From Herbihabitans rhizosphaerae (GTDB taxonomy: Bacteria > Actinomycetota > Actinomycetes > Mycobacteriales > Pseudonocardiaceae): a stretch of 64,000 nt of DNA. A model generated the notes under the pieces. It was not told the DNA's origin, did no database searches, and saw only the letters and a program-made list of their open reading frames with translations. The translations under genes were made by a program, and so were the position numbers. Of the stretch, positions 44,568-53,144 are shown one piece after another (the first letter of the stretch is position 1; each line of letters starts with the position of its first letter). The stretch is taken from the NCBI RefSeq assembly GCF_004216555.1, contig NZ_SGWQ01000001.1, positions 865,126-929,125 of the forward strand, read 5' to 3'.

Positions 44568-47110
44568 CTCACGACACGACACAGGCCAGCCCCACGATCC
44601 GCCGCTGGACGGTGGCACTCACCAGCATGGCCGCGATCCTCATGACGCTGGACATCAACGTCGTGGCGATCGCGCTGCCCGAGATCGGCCGCGAGTTCGG
44701 CACGTCGCTGAACAGCACCCAGTGGACGATCAACGCGTACACGCTGGCGTTCGCCGCACTGCTGCTGCCGGCCGGCTCGGTATCCGACCGGCTCGGCCGG
44801 CGCACGATCTTCGGCATCGGCGTCGCGGTGTTCACGCTGGCGTCGGTGGCCTGCGGCATCGCGCCGAACGCGACCTGGCTGATCGTGTCCCGCGCGATCC
44901 AGGGCGCGGGTGGCGCGGTGGTGATGTCCACGGCTGTGGCGCTGATCGCCGGTGTCACCGAGGGCCGCGGGCGCGATCAGGCGATCGGGATCTTCACCTC
45001 GGCCGGCGGTGCCGCGGCGGTGCTCGGGCCGACCGTCGGCGGGCTGATCGTGGACGGCGGCGACTGGCGGTGGATCTTCTTCATCAACGTGCCGATCGGC
45101 GCGCTGATCCTCGCCGGCACGGTGCACGTGCTGCGCGAACCCTTGCGCGGCAACGGATCCCGGCGACTCGATCCGGTGGGCACGGTGCTGGCGATCATCG
45201 CGTTGTTCAGCCTCAACTACGCCGTGCTGGCCGGGCCCGACGTCGGCTGGAGCCGGCCCGGCGTCCTGCTGCCGCTGGCGGTCGGCGCGCTGGTGTCGAT
45301 CGCGTTCGTGGTGACCCAACGGCGGCGCGGGCCGGACGCGCTGATCGACGTCCGGCTGTTCCGGATCCCGTCGTTCACCGCGAGCATGGCGCTGAGCTTC
45401 GCCACCCGGCTCACCACGCTCGGGCTGACGCCGTTCCTGATCTTCTGGCTGCAGGGCGCGCTCGGCGCCACGCCCACCGAGGCCGGCCTGCAGATGCTCG
45501 CGCTGACCGGGATGATCATGGCGATCGCCCCGATGTCGGCGCGGTTCCAGCGGCTGTGGCCGGCCGGGCGGATCATCACGGTCGGCTTCCTGGTCACCGC
45601 CGCCGGTGGTGCCGGCCTGCTGCTCGTCGACGCGGGCGACGGCTGGACCACGATGCTGCCCACCCTGATGCTGATCGGGCTCGGCGCTGGTCTGATCTTC
45701 CCGCCGCTGATGGGAATCGCCGTCAGCGTGGTGCCGCCCGAACGAGCCGGCATGGCATCCGGGATGGCCAACAGCTTCTTCCCGCTCGGCACCTCCGTCG
45801 GCGTGGCCGTGTTCGGCGTGCTCCTCACCTGGCGGGTCGCCGACACGCTGTCCGATCAGAGCGACACGGTCCGCACCGCCGTCGCCGCCGGCCAGTTCGA
45901 CCGCATCCCGGCGCACGTGGTGGACGCGGCCCGAACCGCCTACGTCTCCGGCCTGTCCGCCATCGCGATCGCGATCACCGTGGTGTCGCTGCTCGCCGCC
46001 GCCCTCGCCGCGACGGCGATCCGCCCGTCCGACGCACCGGGTGATCGCTCACGGCCGCACGCGCCGGACCACCTCGGGCGTCCCGCGGCGCGGCGGCGTC
46101 TCGAACTGGTAGATCGTCCAGCCGGTGTCCTCGGCCGTCCAGTTGTAGGCGATCGCCGTCCCGTGGCGGCGCCACTCCCGGTACACGATCGGCCGTTCCA
46201 ACTCGGCCCGCAGCCAGCCCACGGCCAGGTCGGCCACCGTGTTGCTCGGGTGCACCACCCTCGCCGCGACCCACGAATTCTCGGTCACCCCGTCGCGCAG
46301 GTCCACCACGGCCCACAGCCGCCCGTCGTCGTGGACGGCGATGGTGTCCTCGCTGGTCAACCTCAGCTCGTGCCACACCGGGACCAGCTCATGAACCACA
46401 GGTACGGCGGGTCCGGCTCGTCGGGCATGCCGCAATCCTGGCGAACTTTTCGCGACGAGTTGTCGAACCGGCCCGACTCCGTTCGACGCGGTGGTGACAC
46501 CAGAGCACCGACCACGAGGAGACAGGGTCATGAACACGGACAACACCGCAGGGCGGCGCGAGTGGATCGGGCTGGCCGTACTGGCGCTGCCGACGCTGCT
46601 GCTGTCCCTGGACATGAGCGTGCTGCACCTCGCGGTGCCGCACCTGGCCGCCGATCTGCGACCGACCAGCACCGAACTGCTGTGGATCATCGACGTCTAC
46701 GGCTTCATGATCGCCGGCTTCCTGGTCACGATGGGCACGCTCGGCGACCGGATCGGCCGGCGCAAGCTGCTGATGATCGGCGGAGCGGCGTTCGGGGTGG
46801 CGTCGGTCGTGGCGGCGTTCGCGGCCAGCCCGGCCATGCTGATCGGCGCACGGGCACTGCTCGGCGTCGCGGGTGCCACGCTGATGCCGTCGACGCTGGC
46901 CCTGATCAGCACCATGTTCCAGCAGCCGAAACAGCGCGGCACCGCGATCGCCGTGTGGATGAGCTGCTTCATGGGCGGCATGGTGATCGGCCCGGTCGTC
47001 GGTGGCGTGCTGCTGGAGACGTTCTGGTGGGGCGCGGTCTTCCTGCTGGCCGTGCCGGTGATGGTGCTGCTGCTGATCACCGCGCCGAAGCTGCTGCCGG
47101 AGCACCGTGA
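44564..47110 (+). CDS. MFS exporter (DHA2, 14 TM) whose frame lacks a normal stop
   Basis: The first ~490 residues are a standard DHA2/EmrB-type pump: 14 hydrophobic segments, DINVVAIALPEIG in helix 1, LPAGSVSDRLGRRTIF, and GGLIVDGGDWRWIFFINVPIG. ATG 44564 overlaps the ATPase stop by 4 nt, so it closes the metallophore operon and may export the free chelator. After the last helix (about 46020) no in-frame stop occurs until 47110. The frame runs antisense through the 46049-46399 gene and out of frame into the next MFS gene. A TGA one base out of frame at 46042 is where the protein would be expected to end, so a single-base indel, real or an assembly error, is likely. The true protein is probably about 490-495 residues. 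Confidence 0.7.
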   Translation: MTHDTTQASPTIRRWTVALTSMAAILMTLDINVVAIALPEIGREFGTSLNSTQWTINAYTLAFAALLLPAGSVSDRLGRRTIFGIGVAVFTLASVACGIAPNATWLIVSRAIQGAGGAVVMSTAVALIAGVTEGRGRDQAIGIFTSAGGAAAVLGPTVGGLIVDGGDWRWIFFINVPIGALILAGTVHVLREPLRGNGSRRLDPVGTVLAIIALFSLNYAVLAGPDVGWSRPGVLLPLAVGALVSIAFVVTQRRRGPDALIDVRLFRIPSFTASMALSFATRLTTLGLTPFLIFWLQGALGATPTEAGLQMLALTGMIMAIAPMSARFQRLWPAGRIITVGFLVTAAGGAGLLLVDAGDGWTTMLPTLMLIGLGAGLIFPPLMGIAVSVVPPERAGMASGMANSFFPLGTSVGVAVFGVLLTWRVADTLSDQSDTVRTAVAAGQFDRIPAHVVDAARTAYVSGLSAIAIAITVVSLLAAALAATAIRPSDAPGDRSRPHAPDHLGRPAARRRLELVDRPAGVLGRPVVGDRRPVAAPLPVHDRPFQLGPQPAHGQVGHRVARVHHPRRDPRILGHPVAQVHHGPQPPVVVDGDGVLAGQPQLVPHRDQLMNHRYGGSGSSGMPQSWRTFRDELSNRPDSVRRGGDTRAPTTRRQGHEHGQHRRAARVDRAGRTGAADAAAVPGHERAAPRGAAPGRRSATDQHRTAVDHRRLRLHDRRLPGHDGHARRPDRPAQAADDRRSGVRGGVGRGGVRGQPGHADRRTGTARRRGCHADAVDAGPDQHHVPAAETARHRDRRVDELLHGRHGDRPGRRWRAAGDVLVGRGLPAGRAGDGAAADHRAEAAAGAP
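46049..46399 (-). CDS. hypothetical protein
   Basis: About 116 residues from GTG 46399; no family recognised. Coding-like throughout (EDTIAVHDDGRLWAVVDL, then a tail with EWRRHGTAIAYNW and DTGWTIYQFETPP), with several Trp residues and no membrane segment. Just upstream an ATG-led frame (MPDEPDPPYLWFMSW) stops after 21 codons and would join this frame after a one-base shift, so the N-terminus may be damaged. It is convergent with the MFS gene whose stop is missing; the two 3' ends meet near 46042-46051. Confidence 0.5.
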   Translation of the reverse strand: MVHELVPVWHELRLTSEDTIAVHDDGRLWAVVDLRDGVTENSWVAARVVHPSNTVADLAVGWLRAELERPIVYREWRRHGTAIAYNWTAEDTGWTIYQFETPPRRGTPEVVRRVRP

Positions 47111-48074
47111 CGAGCAGGCCGGTCGGCTGGACCCGGTCAGCGTCGTGCTGTCCCTGGTCACGATCCTGCCCGTGGTGTTCGCGCTGAAGGAGATCGCGAA
47201 GGACGGCCCGTCGACGGTGACCGTGCTTGCCCTGCTGGTCGGCCTGTCCGCCGGAGTCACCTTCGTGCGCCGGCAGCGGCGGTTGACCGACCCGATGCTG
47301 GACCTGCGTCTGTTCGCCAACCGCCGGTTCACCACGGCGCTGTGCATCATCCTGGTCGGCGCGCTCACCATGGGCGGGGTGTTCCTGCTGGTCAGCCAGT
47401 ACCTGCAGCTGGTCGGCGGGCTGCCGACCAGCGAGGCGGGCCTGGTGCTGGTGCCGCAGGCGCTGGCCGTGGTCCTCGGCTCGCACATCGCGCCGAAGCT
47501 CGCCGTCCGATACCGGCCGGAGTTCGTGCTGGGCTTCGGAATGCTGATCGCGGCGGGCGGATTGCTGCTGTTCACGCAGGCCGACAACGGCAACGGCGTC
47601 GTGCTGGTGGTGATCGGCATGTCGATCGCCGCGTTCGGCATGGGCCCGCAGGGCGTGCTGTGCACCGAGATGGTGATCAGCTCGGTCCCGCCGGCCAGGG
47701 CGGGTGCGGCGTCCGCGATGTCCGAGACCGGCGCCGAGTTCGGCATCGCGATGGGGATCGCGTTGTTCGGCAGTGTCGGCACCGCCGTCTACCGCGACGA
47801 GCTGACCGTCCCGGTCGGTGTCCCCGCCGACGCGGCGGCCGTGGCCGGCGACAGCATGGCCGGCGCGGCGCACGTGGCCGGCGGTCTGCACCACGATCTG
47901 GCGGCACCGCTGCTGGCCTCCGCCAAGGACGCGTTCACCGGCGGCCTGCACACCGTGGCCGGCATCGGCGCGGCGATCGTGATCACCTTCGCGCTGGTCG
48001 GCATGGCGATCCTGCGCAAGGGCCCGGCCAAGACGCCTGTCACCCCGGAGCCGGAGCTGGTCGCCGCCCACTGA
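46530..48074 (+). CDS. MFS multidrug exporter (DHA2/SmvA-QacA type)
   Basis: 514 residues, ATG 46530 with GAGGAGA eight bases upstream, which rules out the upstream GTG/ATG starts. Fourteen hydrophobic segments, helix 1 [15 protein letters not shown], motif [17 protein letters not shown], and motif C region [15 protein letters not shown]. It is a second DHA2 pump beside the one ending the metallophore operon, but has its own ribosome-binding site and promoter region (46400-46529), so it is probably independent. Its 3' end overlaps the convergent GNAT gene by 35 bp. Confidence 0.88.
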   Translation: MNTDNTAGRREWIGLAVLALPTLLLSLDMSVLHLAVPHLAADLRPTSTELLWIIDVYGFMIAGFLVTMGTLGDRIGRRKLLMIGGAAFGVASVVAAFAASPAMLIGARALLGVAGATLMPSTLALISTMFQQPKQRGTAIAVWMSCFMGGMVIGPVVGGVLLETFWWGAVFLLAVPVMVLLLITAPKLLPEHRDEQAGRLDPVSVVLSLVTILPVVFALKEIAKDGPSTVTVLALLVGLSAGVTFVRRQRRLTDPMLDLRLFANRRFTTALCIILVGALTMGGVFLLVSQYLQLVGGLPTSEAGLVLVPQALAVVLGSHIAPKLAVRYRPEFVLGFGMLIAAGGLLLFTQADNGNGVVLVVIGMSIAAFGMGPQGVLCTEMVISSVPPARAGAASAMSETGAEFGIAMGIALFGSVGTAVYRDELTVPVGVPADAAAVAGDSMAGAAHVAGGLHHDLAAPLLASAKDAFTGGLHTVAGIGAAIVITFALVGMAILRKGPAKTPVTPEPELVAAH

Positions 48075-48621
48075 CGCGAAGCAGCCGCATGTCGGTCGTG
48101 CCGGGTTCCAGGCCGAGATCCTGGAACCCGGCACGCTCGGCGACACGGCGGGCCGCGGTGTTGGCCGGACGGGTGCGCACGACGAGATCGGTACCCGGGG
48201 CGATCTCCGGCGCGATCGTCATCGCGGCCCGCAGGACCCGCCCGGCGAGCCCGCGCCCCTGGATGGCCGGAGCGAACCGGTAGTACACGTTCAGCACTAG
48301 CTCGTCCTCCAGGGTGTAGCGCTGCACGCCGCCCATGCCGCCGTTCACCCGCTCGCCGTCCCCGTCGCCGGGACCGGGCGTGCCGGCCTCCCACCAAGCG
48401 CGCGGCACGAGCACCGTCCAGTAGCCGAACCCGTGCTCTCGCCAGTGCCGCAGAATCGGGCGCAGAAACCGATCCGCGTCCCCGAGATCGGCGTGCGTCT
48501 CGTGCGGATCGTGCACATAGACCCGAGGATCACCGTGCACCGCAAGCACTCCAGGCGCGTCGGCCGGCGACGGCTCGCGCAGCAACAGTCCCTCGCCGTC
48601 CTCGATTCTGTTGGCCTTCAC
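48040..48621 (-). CDS. GNAT-family N-acetyltransferase (RimJ/RimL-like)
   Basis: 193 residues, GTG start with GAAGGGGAA upstream. The acetyl-CoA-binding region reads IQGRGLAGRVLRAAM, followed by TRPANTAARRVAERAGFQDLG, as in RimJ-type acetyltransferases of amino groups. A glycine-rich loop (GTPGPGDGDGE) near the middle is unusual. It follows the response regulator by 18 bp and probably belongs to that operon. Substrate unknown. Confidence 0.85.
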   Translation of the reverse strand: MKANRIEDGEGLLLREPSPADAPGVLAVHGDPRVYVHDPHETHADLGDADRFLRPILRHWREHGFGYWTVLVPRAWWEAGTPGPGDGDGERVNGGMGGVQRYTLEDELVLNVYYRFAPAIQGRGLAGRVLRAAMTIAPEIAPGTDLVVRTRPANTAARRVAERAGFQDLGLEPGTTDMRLLRVSGRRPAPAPG

Positions 48622-48639
48622 GGCACGTTCCCCTTCGTT

Positions 48640-49245
48640 CTAGACCCAGCCCTCGTCCAGCGCCTTCCGGTGCGCCTGCGCCCGGGTCTCGACCTCGAGC
48701 TTCTGTGTGATCGCGGCGAGGTAGTTGCGGACCGTGCCGGGCGACAGGTACAGCTCCCGCGCGACCTCCCGGATCGGCCGGTTCGCCCCCGCGGTGGCCA
48801 GCACCTCCGTCTCGCGCGCGGTCAGCGGCGACGGCGGGGCGGTGAGGGCGTCGGCGGCCAGTACCGGATCGACGTAGCGCTGACCGTTGTGCACCCGGCG
48901 GACCACGTCGGCCAGCGCGCTGCCGGGGCCGCCCTTCGCCAGGAACCCGCGCGCCCCCGAGCGCAGCGCGCGACGCAGGATCAGCGGTTTGCCGTGCCCG
49001 GTCAGGATGATCACCGGGCAGGACGGCAGCACGCGGGCCAGTTCCTCGATCACCCCGAAGCCGTCCAGTGCCGGCAACTGCAGGTCAACCACCGCCACGT
49101 CCGGCCGGTGCTGTCTGGCCTGGTCGACGGCCTGTCGCCCGTCCTCCGCGGCCGCGACCACCTCCAGGTCGGACTCGCGCTCCAGCAGCGCGACGAGGGC
49201 GTGCCGGATGAGTTCCTCGTCCTCGGCGAGCAGGATCCGGATCAT
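48640..49245 (-). CDS. NarL/LuxR-family response regulator
   Basis: 201 residues from ATG 49245, in a 4-nt overlap with the sensor kinase gene. Receiver domain (1-120) with acidic pocket EDEE, phospho-acceptor Asp in VAVVDLQLPALDG and Lys in GFLAKGG. C-terminal LuxR helix-turn-helix (about 135-195, LTARETEVLATAGANRPIRE, LYLSPGTVRNYL). Direct partner of the adjacent histidine kinase. Target genes are unknown; the downstream acetyltransferase or neighbouring MFS pump are candidates. Confidence 0.92.
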   Translation of the reverse strand: MIRILLAEDEELIRHALVALLERESDLEVVAAAEDGRQAVDQARQHRPDVAVVDLQLPALDGFGVIEELARVLPSCPVIILTGHGKPLILRRALRSGARGFLAKGGPGSALADVVRRVHNGQRYVDPVLAADALTAPPSPLTARETEVLATAGANRPIREVARELYLSPGTVRNYLAAITQKLEVETRAQAHRKALDEGWV

Positions 49246-50366
49246 GCCGAGGGACGCTCCGCCCGCAACTCGAACAGGTTGCCGGCCAGGTGCCCCCACC
49301 GCAGGCGCACACCGGCCGCGGCGCACCGCTCGGCCAGTCCCGGCAGGCCACGGCCGGGCGTCGATTCGGGTTCCTGGCCTGTCGCACCGTCGTTCACGAT
49401 CACCAGTATCGGATGCTCGGGCTCCCCGGAGAGCGCGATTTTCACGGTGTCGGCGTCGGCGTGCCGAAGGATGTTGGTCACCGCTTCCCGCACCACCGCG
49501 GCGAACACCGAGGACACCGCCGGCGCCTCGGGGTCCACGGCACCAGTGACCTCGATGTCGACCCCGGCGGAGGACAGCACCAGCGAGGCGGAGCGCAGTT
49601 GTTCGCGGAGATCGTCGGCCGTGTCGCCGCGCAGCGCTGCCCGCGCCTCCCGCACGGTTTCCCGCGCCAGGCTTTGGATCGCGACGTTCTCCTCGCGCGC
49701 CTTCACGGAGTCCGACCCGGCCAGTTCCGCCGCGAGTTCCGCCTTGAGCGCGATGACGCCCAGCCGGTGGCCGAGCACGTCGTGCAGATCGCGGGCGACT
49801 CGAAGTCGCTCCTGCGTCATCGCGACCTCGGCCTCCGAGGCACGAGCGACCTCGGCCGCCACGAGCAACCGGAGCAGCCACACGGAGGTCTGCCCGATGA
49901 GCATGAACACGGCGCCACTGCCGAGCAGGAACATCAGGTTCTGGCCGACCGACTGGCCGCTCCAGAGCGCGCCGCCGATCGCCGCCGCGCACAGGCCCAC
50001 CCCGGCGGCGACGCTCGCTCGCCAGGAGACGACGAGCGGAGCGCCGCCCAGGACCGCCGCCGCGAACCAGGCCCACGGCTCCTGGCCAGCGCTCGCCCAC
50101 GCGTAGCACGGCAGCCACGCCGCCGCCGCGACGGCGATCGCGCCGAGCAGGAGATTCGCCCGGGTGCGGTACCGGACCGTCGGGGTGACCGCCGCCCAGG
50201 CCACCGCGGCCAGGAGCGCGCCGCCGAGGACCAGCACGACCGCGAGCAGCACGTCACCCGGCGTCGTCGGCGGGTTCGTCAGGCGCCACGGCAGGCCCAG
50301 CGCCCACCCCAGGTTGCTCCACAGGATGAGCAGCACGACGAGCCTCGGCGTGCGCACAGGGTTCAC
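49242..50366 (-). CDS. two-component sensor histidine kinase (HisKA_3/NarX type)
   Basis: 374 residues from GTG 50366, fixed by AAGGAG five bases upstream and overlapping the preceding stop (GTGA). Five to six hydrophobic segments in the first 165 residues form the sensor. The dimerization/phospho-acceptor motif is RDLHDVLGHRLGVIALKAEL (about 190), and the ATPase domain carries REAVTNILRHADA and a G-box GRGLPGL. Very little lies outside the membrane, so intramembrane stimulus sensing (cell envelope stress) is plausible. Works with the response regulator that follows. Confidence 0.9.
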   Translation of the reverse strand: MNPVRTPRLVVLLILWSNLGWALGLPWRLTNPPTTPGDVLLAVVLVLGGALLAAVAWAAVTPTVRYRTRANLLLGAIAVAAAAWLPCYAWASAGQEPWAWFAAAVLGGAPLVVSWRASVAAGVGLCAAAIGGALWSGQSVGQNLMFLLGSGAVFMLIGQTSVWLLRLLVAAEVARASEAEVAMTQERLRVARDLHDVLGHRLGVIALKAELAAELAGSDSVKAREENVAIQSLARETVREARAALRGDTADDLREQLRSASLVLSSAGVDIEVTGAVDPEAPAVSSVFAAVVREAVTNILRHADADTVKIALSGEPEHPILVIVNDGATGQEPESTPGRGLPGLAERCAAAGVRLRWGHLAGNLFELRAERPSA

Positions 50367-50746
50367 GCGTGCTCCTTTCCGTGCCAGGCGTACTCGTCCG
50401 GTCGGGCGGCCATGCACAGGAACATGAACACCAACATCAGCACGTGCCCCACGATCGTGAGACCACCCGCGTCGATGATTCCCGACCACAGGAAGGGAAA
50501 CAGCACCACGAAGCCGGCGTACATGGCCAGCGTCATTTCGAGAATGGGCCGCCCACCGTGCCCCCGGAAGCGCATCCACAGCGCCATCGTGATCGACATG
50601 GTGGTCGCCATCGCCAGACTGTCGAGCTCCGGGCCGGCGTCGTGCACGGCCATCTGCCACAACGGGTAGAGCACCACCATTCCCACGCCCATGGCGAGCA
50701 GCATCTCGACGTAGTGCCGCGCGAATGCCCACGTGAATCGACTCAT
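50363..50746 (-). CDS. small four-helix membrane protein, two-component operon leader
   Basis: 127 residues with four hydrophobic segments and many Met residues. No family named with confidence. It starts at ATG 50746 and its stop overlaps the kinase start, so it is co-translated with the two-component system and may be an accessory sensor subunit. Upstream 170 bp is free of genes and should hold the operon promoter. Confidence 0.7.
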   Translation of the reverse strand: MSRFTWAFARHYVEMLLAMGVGMVVLYPLWQMAVHDAGPELDSLAMATTMSITMALWMRFRGHGGRPILEMTLAMYAGFVVLFPFLWSGIIDAGGLTIVGHVLMLVFMFLCMAARPDEYAWHGKEHA

Positions 50747-50916
50747 TGCCGTCCTCCTTCTGGTCTGATGAGTCGATATTCGGGTTCGTGGCGCGCAGTG
50801 TCGCCATGCACTTCGTCATGGTCGAACCGTGACAACGACACCGTGCGCACGAGCCACGCGTGATCACCCTCGGCGTGACGTCCTGGGGCAATGGACCTGA
50901 TCAGCGCGGAGCGGCG

Positions 50917-52512
50917 TCACAGTTCCTGGTGGCCGGTGTGGTCGATACGGGTGTCGGGGACCGGGCGACTGGTGGTGACGATGAAGTCGTCGACATCGTC
51001 CAGGACGAAGGTCGGCGTCCCCTGGACCTTGTCGGCCCGGTTGTGGTGGAAGTCGGCGTCGGCCACGTCCCGCAACGCGTACGCGGGGCGGGTGTCGTGT
51101 TTCTCGAACCTGACTTCGACGTTGTCGAGCGTGATGCCGGTGGCGTGCCGAATGAACAAGCCGTAGGCGGGCAGGGACCCGAACATGTCCGTCTCGGGAT
51201 AGGTGCCTTCCTCCTCGGGGGGATTCTGGTTGACGTCCCCCGGCGTGAGACCGCCGGCCAGGCTGTGCCGGACGTTGCTGATCCGGATGTCCTCGACGGG
51301 GTGGCCGGGGATTCCGGCGATCGTCGACGGGTAGCGCGGGTCGGCGTCGTGCACGATCACGTCACTGATGCTGACCCGGCGCAGCCTGCCGATCTGGGCG
51401 CCGGCCGGCCCGCGCATCCGCGAGCCCAGCCGCAGGAAGATCGGCATCCGTACGTGGCGCATGGTGAGGTTGCTGATCGTCACGTCCTCCAGCAGCCCGC
51501 CGTCGACGGTCTGCAGCGCCAGCCCGTGGCAGCGCTCGAAGATCACGTTCGAGATGGCGATGTTCTTGAACCCGCCGTTGGACTCGGTGCCGAACTTGAT
51601 CCGTCCGACCCGCTCGTGCGACGCCTCGGTCTTGAACGTGCCGTCGTACAGGGTGCCGAGGTCGTAGCCACTGACCATGCAGTTGTCGATGGTCACGTTC
51701 TCGGTGGCGCGGGCCTCGCCCAGCGCGTACGAGCTCTTGAGCACGATCGAGTCGGCGTTCGGTGTGTTGACGGTGGTGTTCGCGATCCGGACGTTGCGGC
51801 AGCAGTCGAGGTTGATCCCGTCCGAGTAGGTGTCGATGACCAGGTTGTCGATCCGCAGGTTGTCCACACCGGTCGGCAGGATCGCCAGGCTGCCGCCGTT
51901 GAGGAGCGTGATGTCGCGGATCGTGACATTGCGACAGAGCTTCAGCGCGATCGCCTTGTTGCCGGCTCCCGGATCGTTTTCCCCGCGCCCGCCGACCAAT
52001 CCCTTCCCGTCGATCACACCCGGGCCGAAAATGGTGACGCCGGTAAGGCCCTCGCCCCAGATCAGGCTGTTGTGCCAGTGGCTGTGCGCGAAATCCTGGT
52101 ACGGATTGTCCGTTCCCGGCTCGGGCGGGTCGTATCCCTTTCCGCCGGCGGGCTTGGCGGCGAGCAGCGTGGCGCCCTGCGCGAGGTGGAGGGCGACGTT
52201 GCTCTTCAGGCGGATCGAATAGCAGGCGTACCTGCCGGCCGGGAAGTAGACGGTGCCGCCCGGTCCGCCGGCGGAGTGCGGCCGGGCCTCGGCCGCCTCG
52301 TCGATCGCGCGGTTGACGGCGTCGGAGTCGATCGTCACACCGTCACCCTTGGCGCCGAACCGCGTCACGTCGAATACCCGGCTGGAGTCGCCCGTCGGGG
52401 TCGAGGAGGCCGCCCCGGCGGCGGTTCCCGGCACCAGCGCGGCGCCGGCCACTCCGGCCACTCCGGCCGCGCCCATCGCGACGATGTGGCGACGGCTTAT
52501 CGACTTGGCCAC
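50917..52512 (-). CDS. Tat-exported glycoside hydrolase family 28-like enzyme
   Basis: 531 residues from GTG 52512, preceded by AGGAAAGGAAG. A twin-arginine signal (SRRHIVAMGAAGVAGVAGAA) ends near AAGAAS. The body is a right-handed beta-helix of the pectate-lyase/polygalacturonase fold with a starting RFGAKGDG motif. GH28-like landmarks are SDGINLDCCRNVRI, NADSIVLKSS and RIKFGTESNGG. The canonical paired Asp motif (GDD) reads NAD, so the catalytic set differs from true polygalacturonases and the substrate (rhamnogalacturonan or other uronides) is uncertain. First gene of an exported-hydrolase island. Confidence 0.85.
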   Translation of the reverse strand: MAKSISRRHIVAMGAAGVAGVAGAALVPGTAAGAASSTPTGDSSRVFDVTRFGAKGDGVTIDSDAVNRAIDEAAEARPHSAGGPGGTVYFPAGRYACYSIRLKSNVALHLAQGATLLAAKPAGGKGYDPPEPGTDNPYQDFAHSHWHNSLIWGEGLTGVTIFGPGVIDGKGLVGGRGENDPGAGNKAIALKLCRNVTIRDITLLNGGSLAILPTGVDNLRIDNLVIDTYSDGINLDCCRNVRIANTTVNTPNADSIVLKSSYALGEARATENVTIDNCMVSGYDLGTLYDGTFKTEASHERVGRIKFGTESNGGFKNIAISNVIFERCHGLALQTVDGGLLEDVTISNLTMRHVRMPIFLRLGSRMRGPAGAQIGRLRRVSISDVIVHDADPRYPSTIAGIPGHPVEDIRISNVRHSLAGGLTPGDVNQNPPEEEGTYPETDMFGSLPAYGLFIRHATGITLDNVEVRFEKHDTRPAYALRDVADADFHHNRADKVQGTPTFVLDDVDDFIVTTSRPVPDTRIDHTGHQEL

Positions 52513-52908
52513 GGTTTCTTCCTTTCCTGGCTCCCGGCGGAGCGCGATTGGCGGCGTCTCATGAGGGTTTCCGCCGCGATGAGGTTGACGATCCAGCCGA
52601 GGGCCTGGCCGATGGGGATCATGGATGCGGCGCTGTCGCCGACGGAGCCGGCGCTGGCGGTGAAGGGATCCGGGCAAGGATGCGGGAGGTGACGGCGAGC
52701 AAGGTGAGCGCGTAGTTGCGCGTCATCCGGTTCTGGTGGTGGGCGTAGTCGTGGCGGCGGGCTGCTCGGTAGGCGAGGGTGCCGGTGACGAGCCAGAGGA
52801 CGGCGGGGATGGTCAGGCCGATCTGGGTGATGAGGCGGCCGGACAGAAGGGCGACCGGGCCGGCGGTGAGGGCGGTGAAGATGTGGACGCCGTGACGTGG
52901 CTGCTCAT
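52497..52908 (-). pseudogene. frameshifted DUF2306-like membrane protein
   Basis: Minus-strand text from about 52890 reads HIFTALTAGPVALLSG, then AYRAARRHDYAHHQNRM and YALTLLAVTSRIL, typical of DUF2306 membrane proteins. It then leaves that frame, and the expected C-terminus (SMIPIGQALGWIVNLIAAET) continues in another frame up to a stop at 52497 inside the start of the GH28-like gene. An ATG at 52908 with GGAGGGAGG just upstream gives MSSHVT before another shift. The N-terminal helices of the family are missing. So at least two frameshifts and a deletion. Confidence 0.6.
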
Positions 52909-53020
52909 GACCTCCCTCCGACACCGATGCGGTCGCACGATTCTCGGAGGCGATCACGTCCGCCGTCGTCGTGTCGCGGGAGGCTTCCCGCATACGCTCC
53001 TCGACGTAGGCGACACGCAC

Positions 53021-53138
53021 CTAGACGGCGATCTTCGGATCACCTGTCGGCAGCGGGCACAGGAACTGTGCCGTACCTGGTGTCGTCGTCGACAAATCGT
53101 TTCAGCCAGGAGATGCCGTACTTCGCGATCGTGACGTT
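53021..53138 (-). pseudogene. 3' relic of a cutinase-like gene
   Basis: The minus strand encodes NVTIAKYGISWLKRFVDDD, then, after a one-base shift, QFLCPLPTGDPKIAV and a stop. It is the same text as the C-terminus of the intact cutinase at 57534-58427 (NVTIAKYSISWLKRFVDND, QFLCPLPTGDPKIAA), with high nucleotide identity (compare 57561-57680). Only about 40 codons remain. Confidence 0.85.
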
Positions 53139-53144
53139 CGTTCG

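Noticed and set aside
46491-46530. Upstream GTG/ATG start (46491) for the second DHA2 MFS gene
   Set aside because: The ribosome-binding site GAGGAGA at 46516-46522 lies inside that extension and fits ATG 46530.
52619-53020. 133-codon ORF as an intact small membrane protein
   Set aside because: It holds only the middle of a DUF2306 protein; the C-terminus continues in another frame, so it is treated as a pseudogene.
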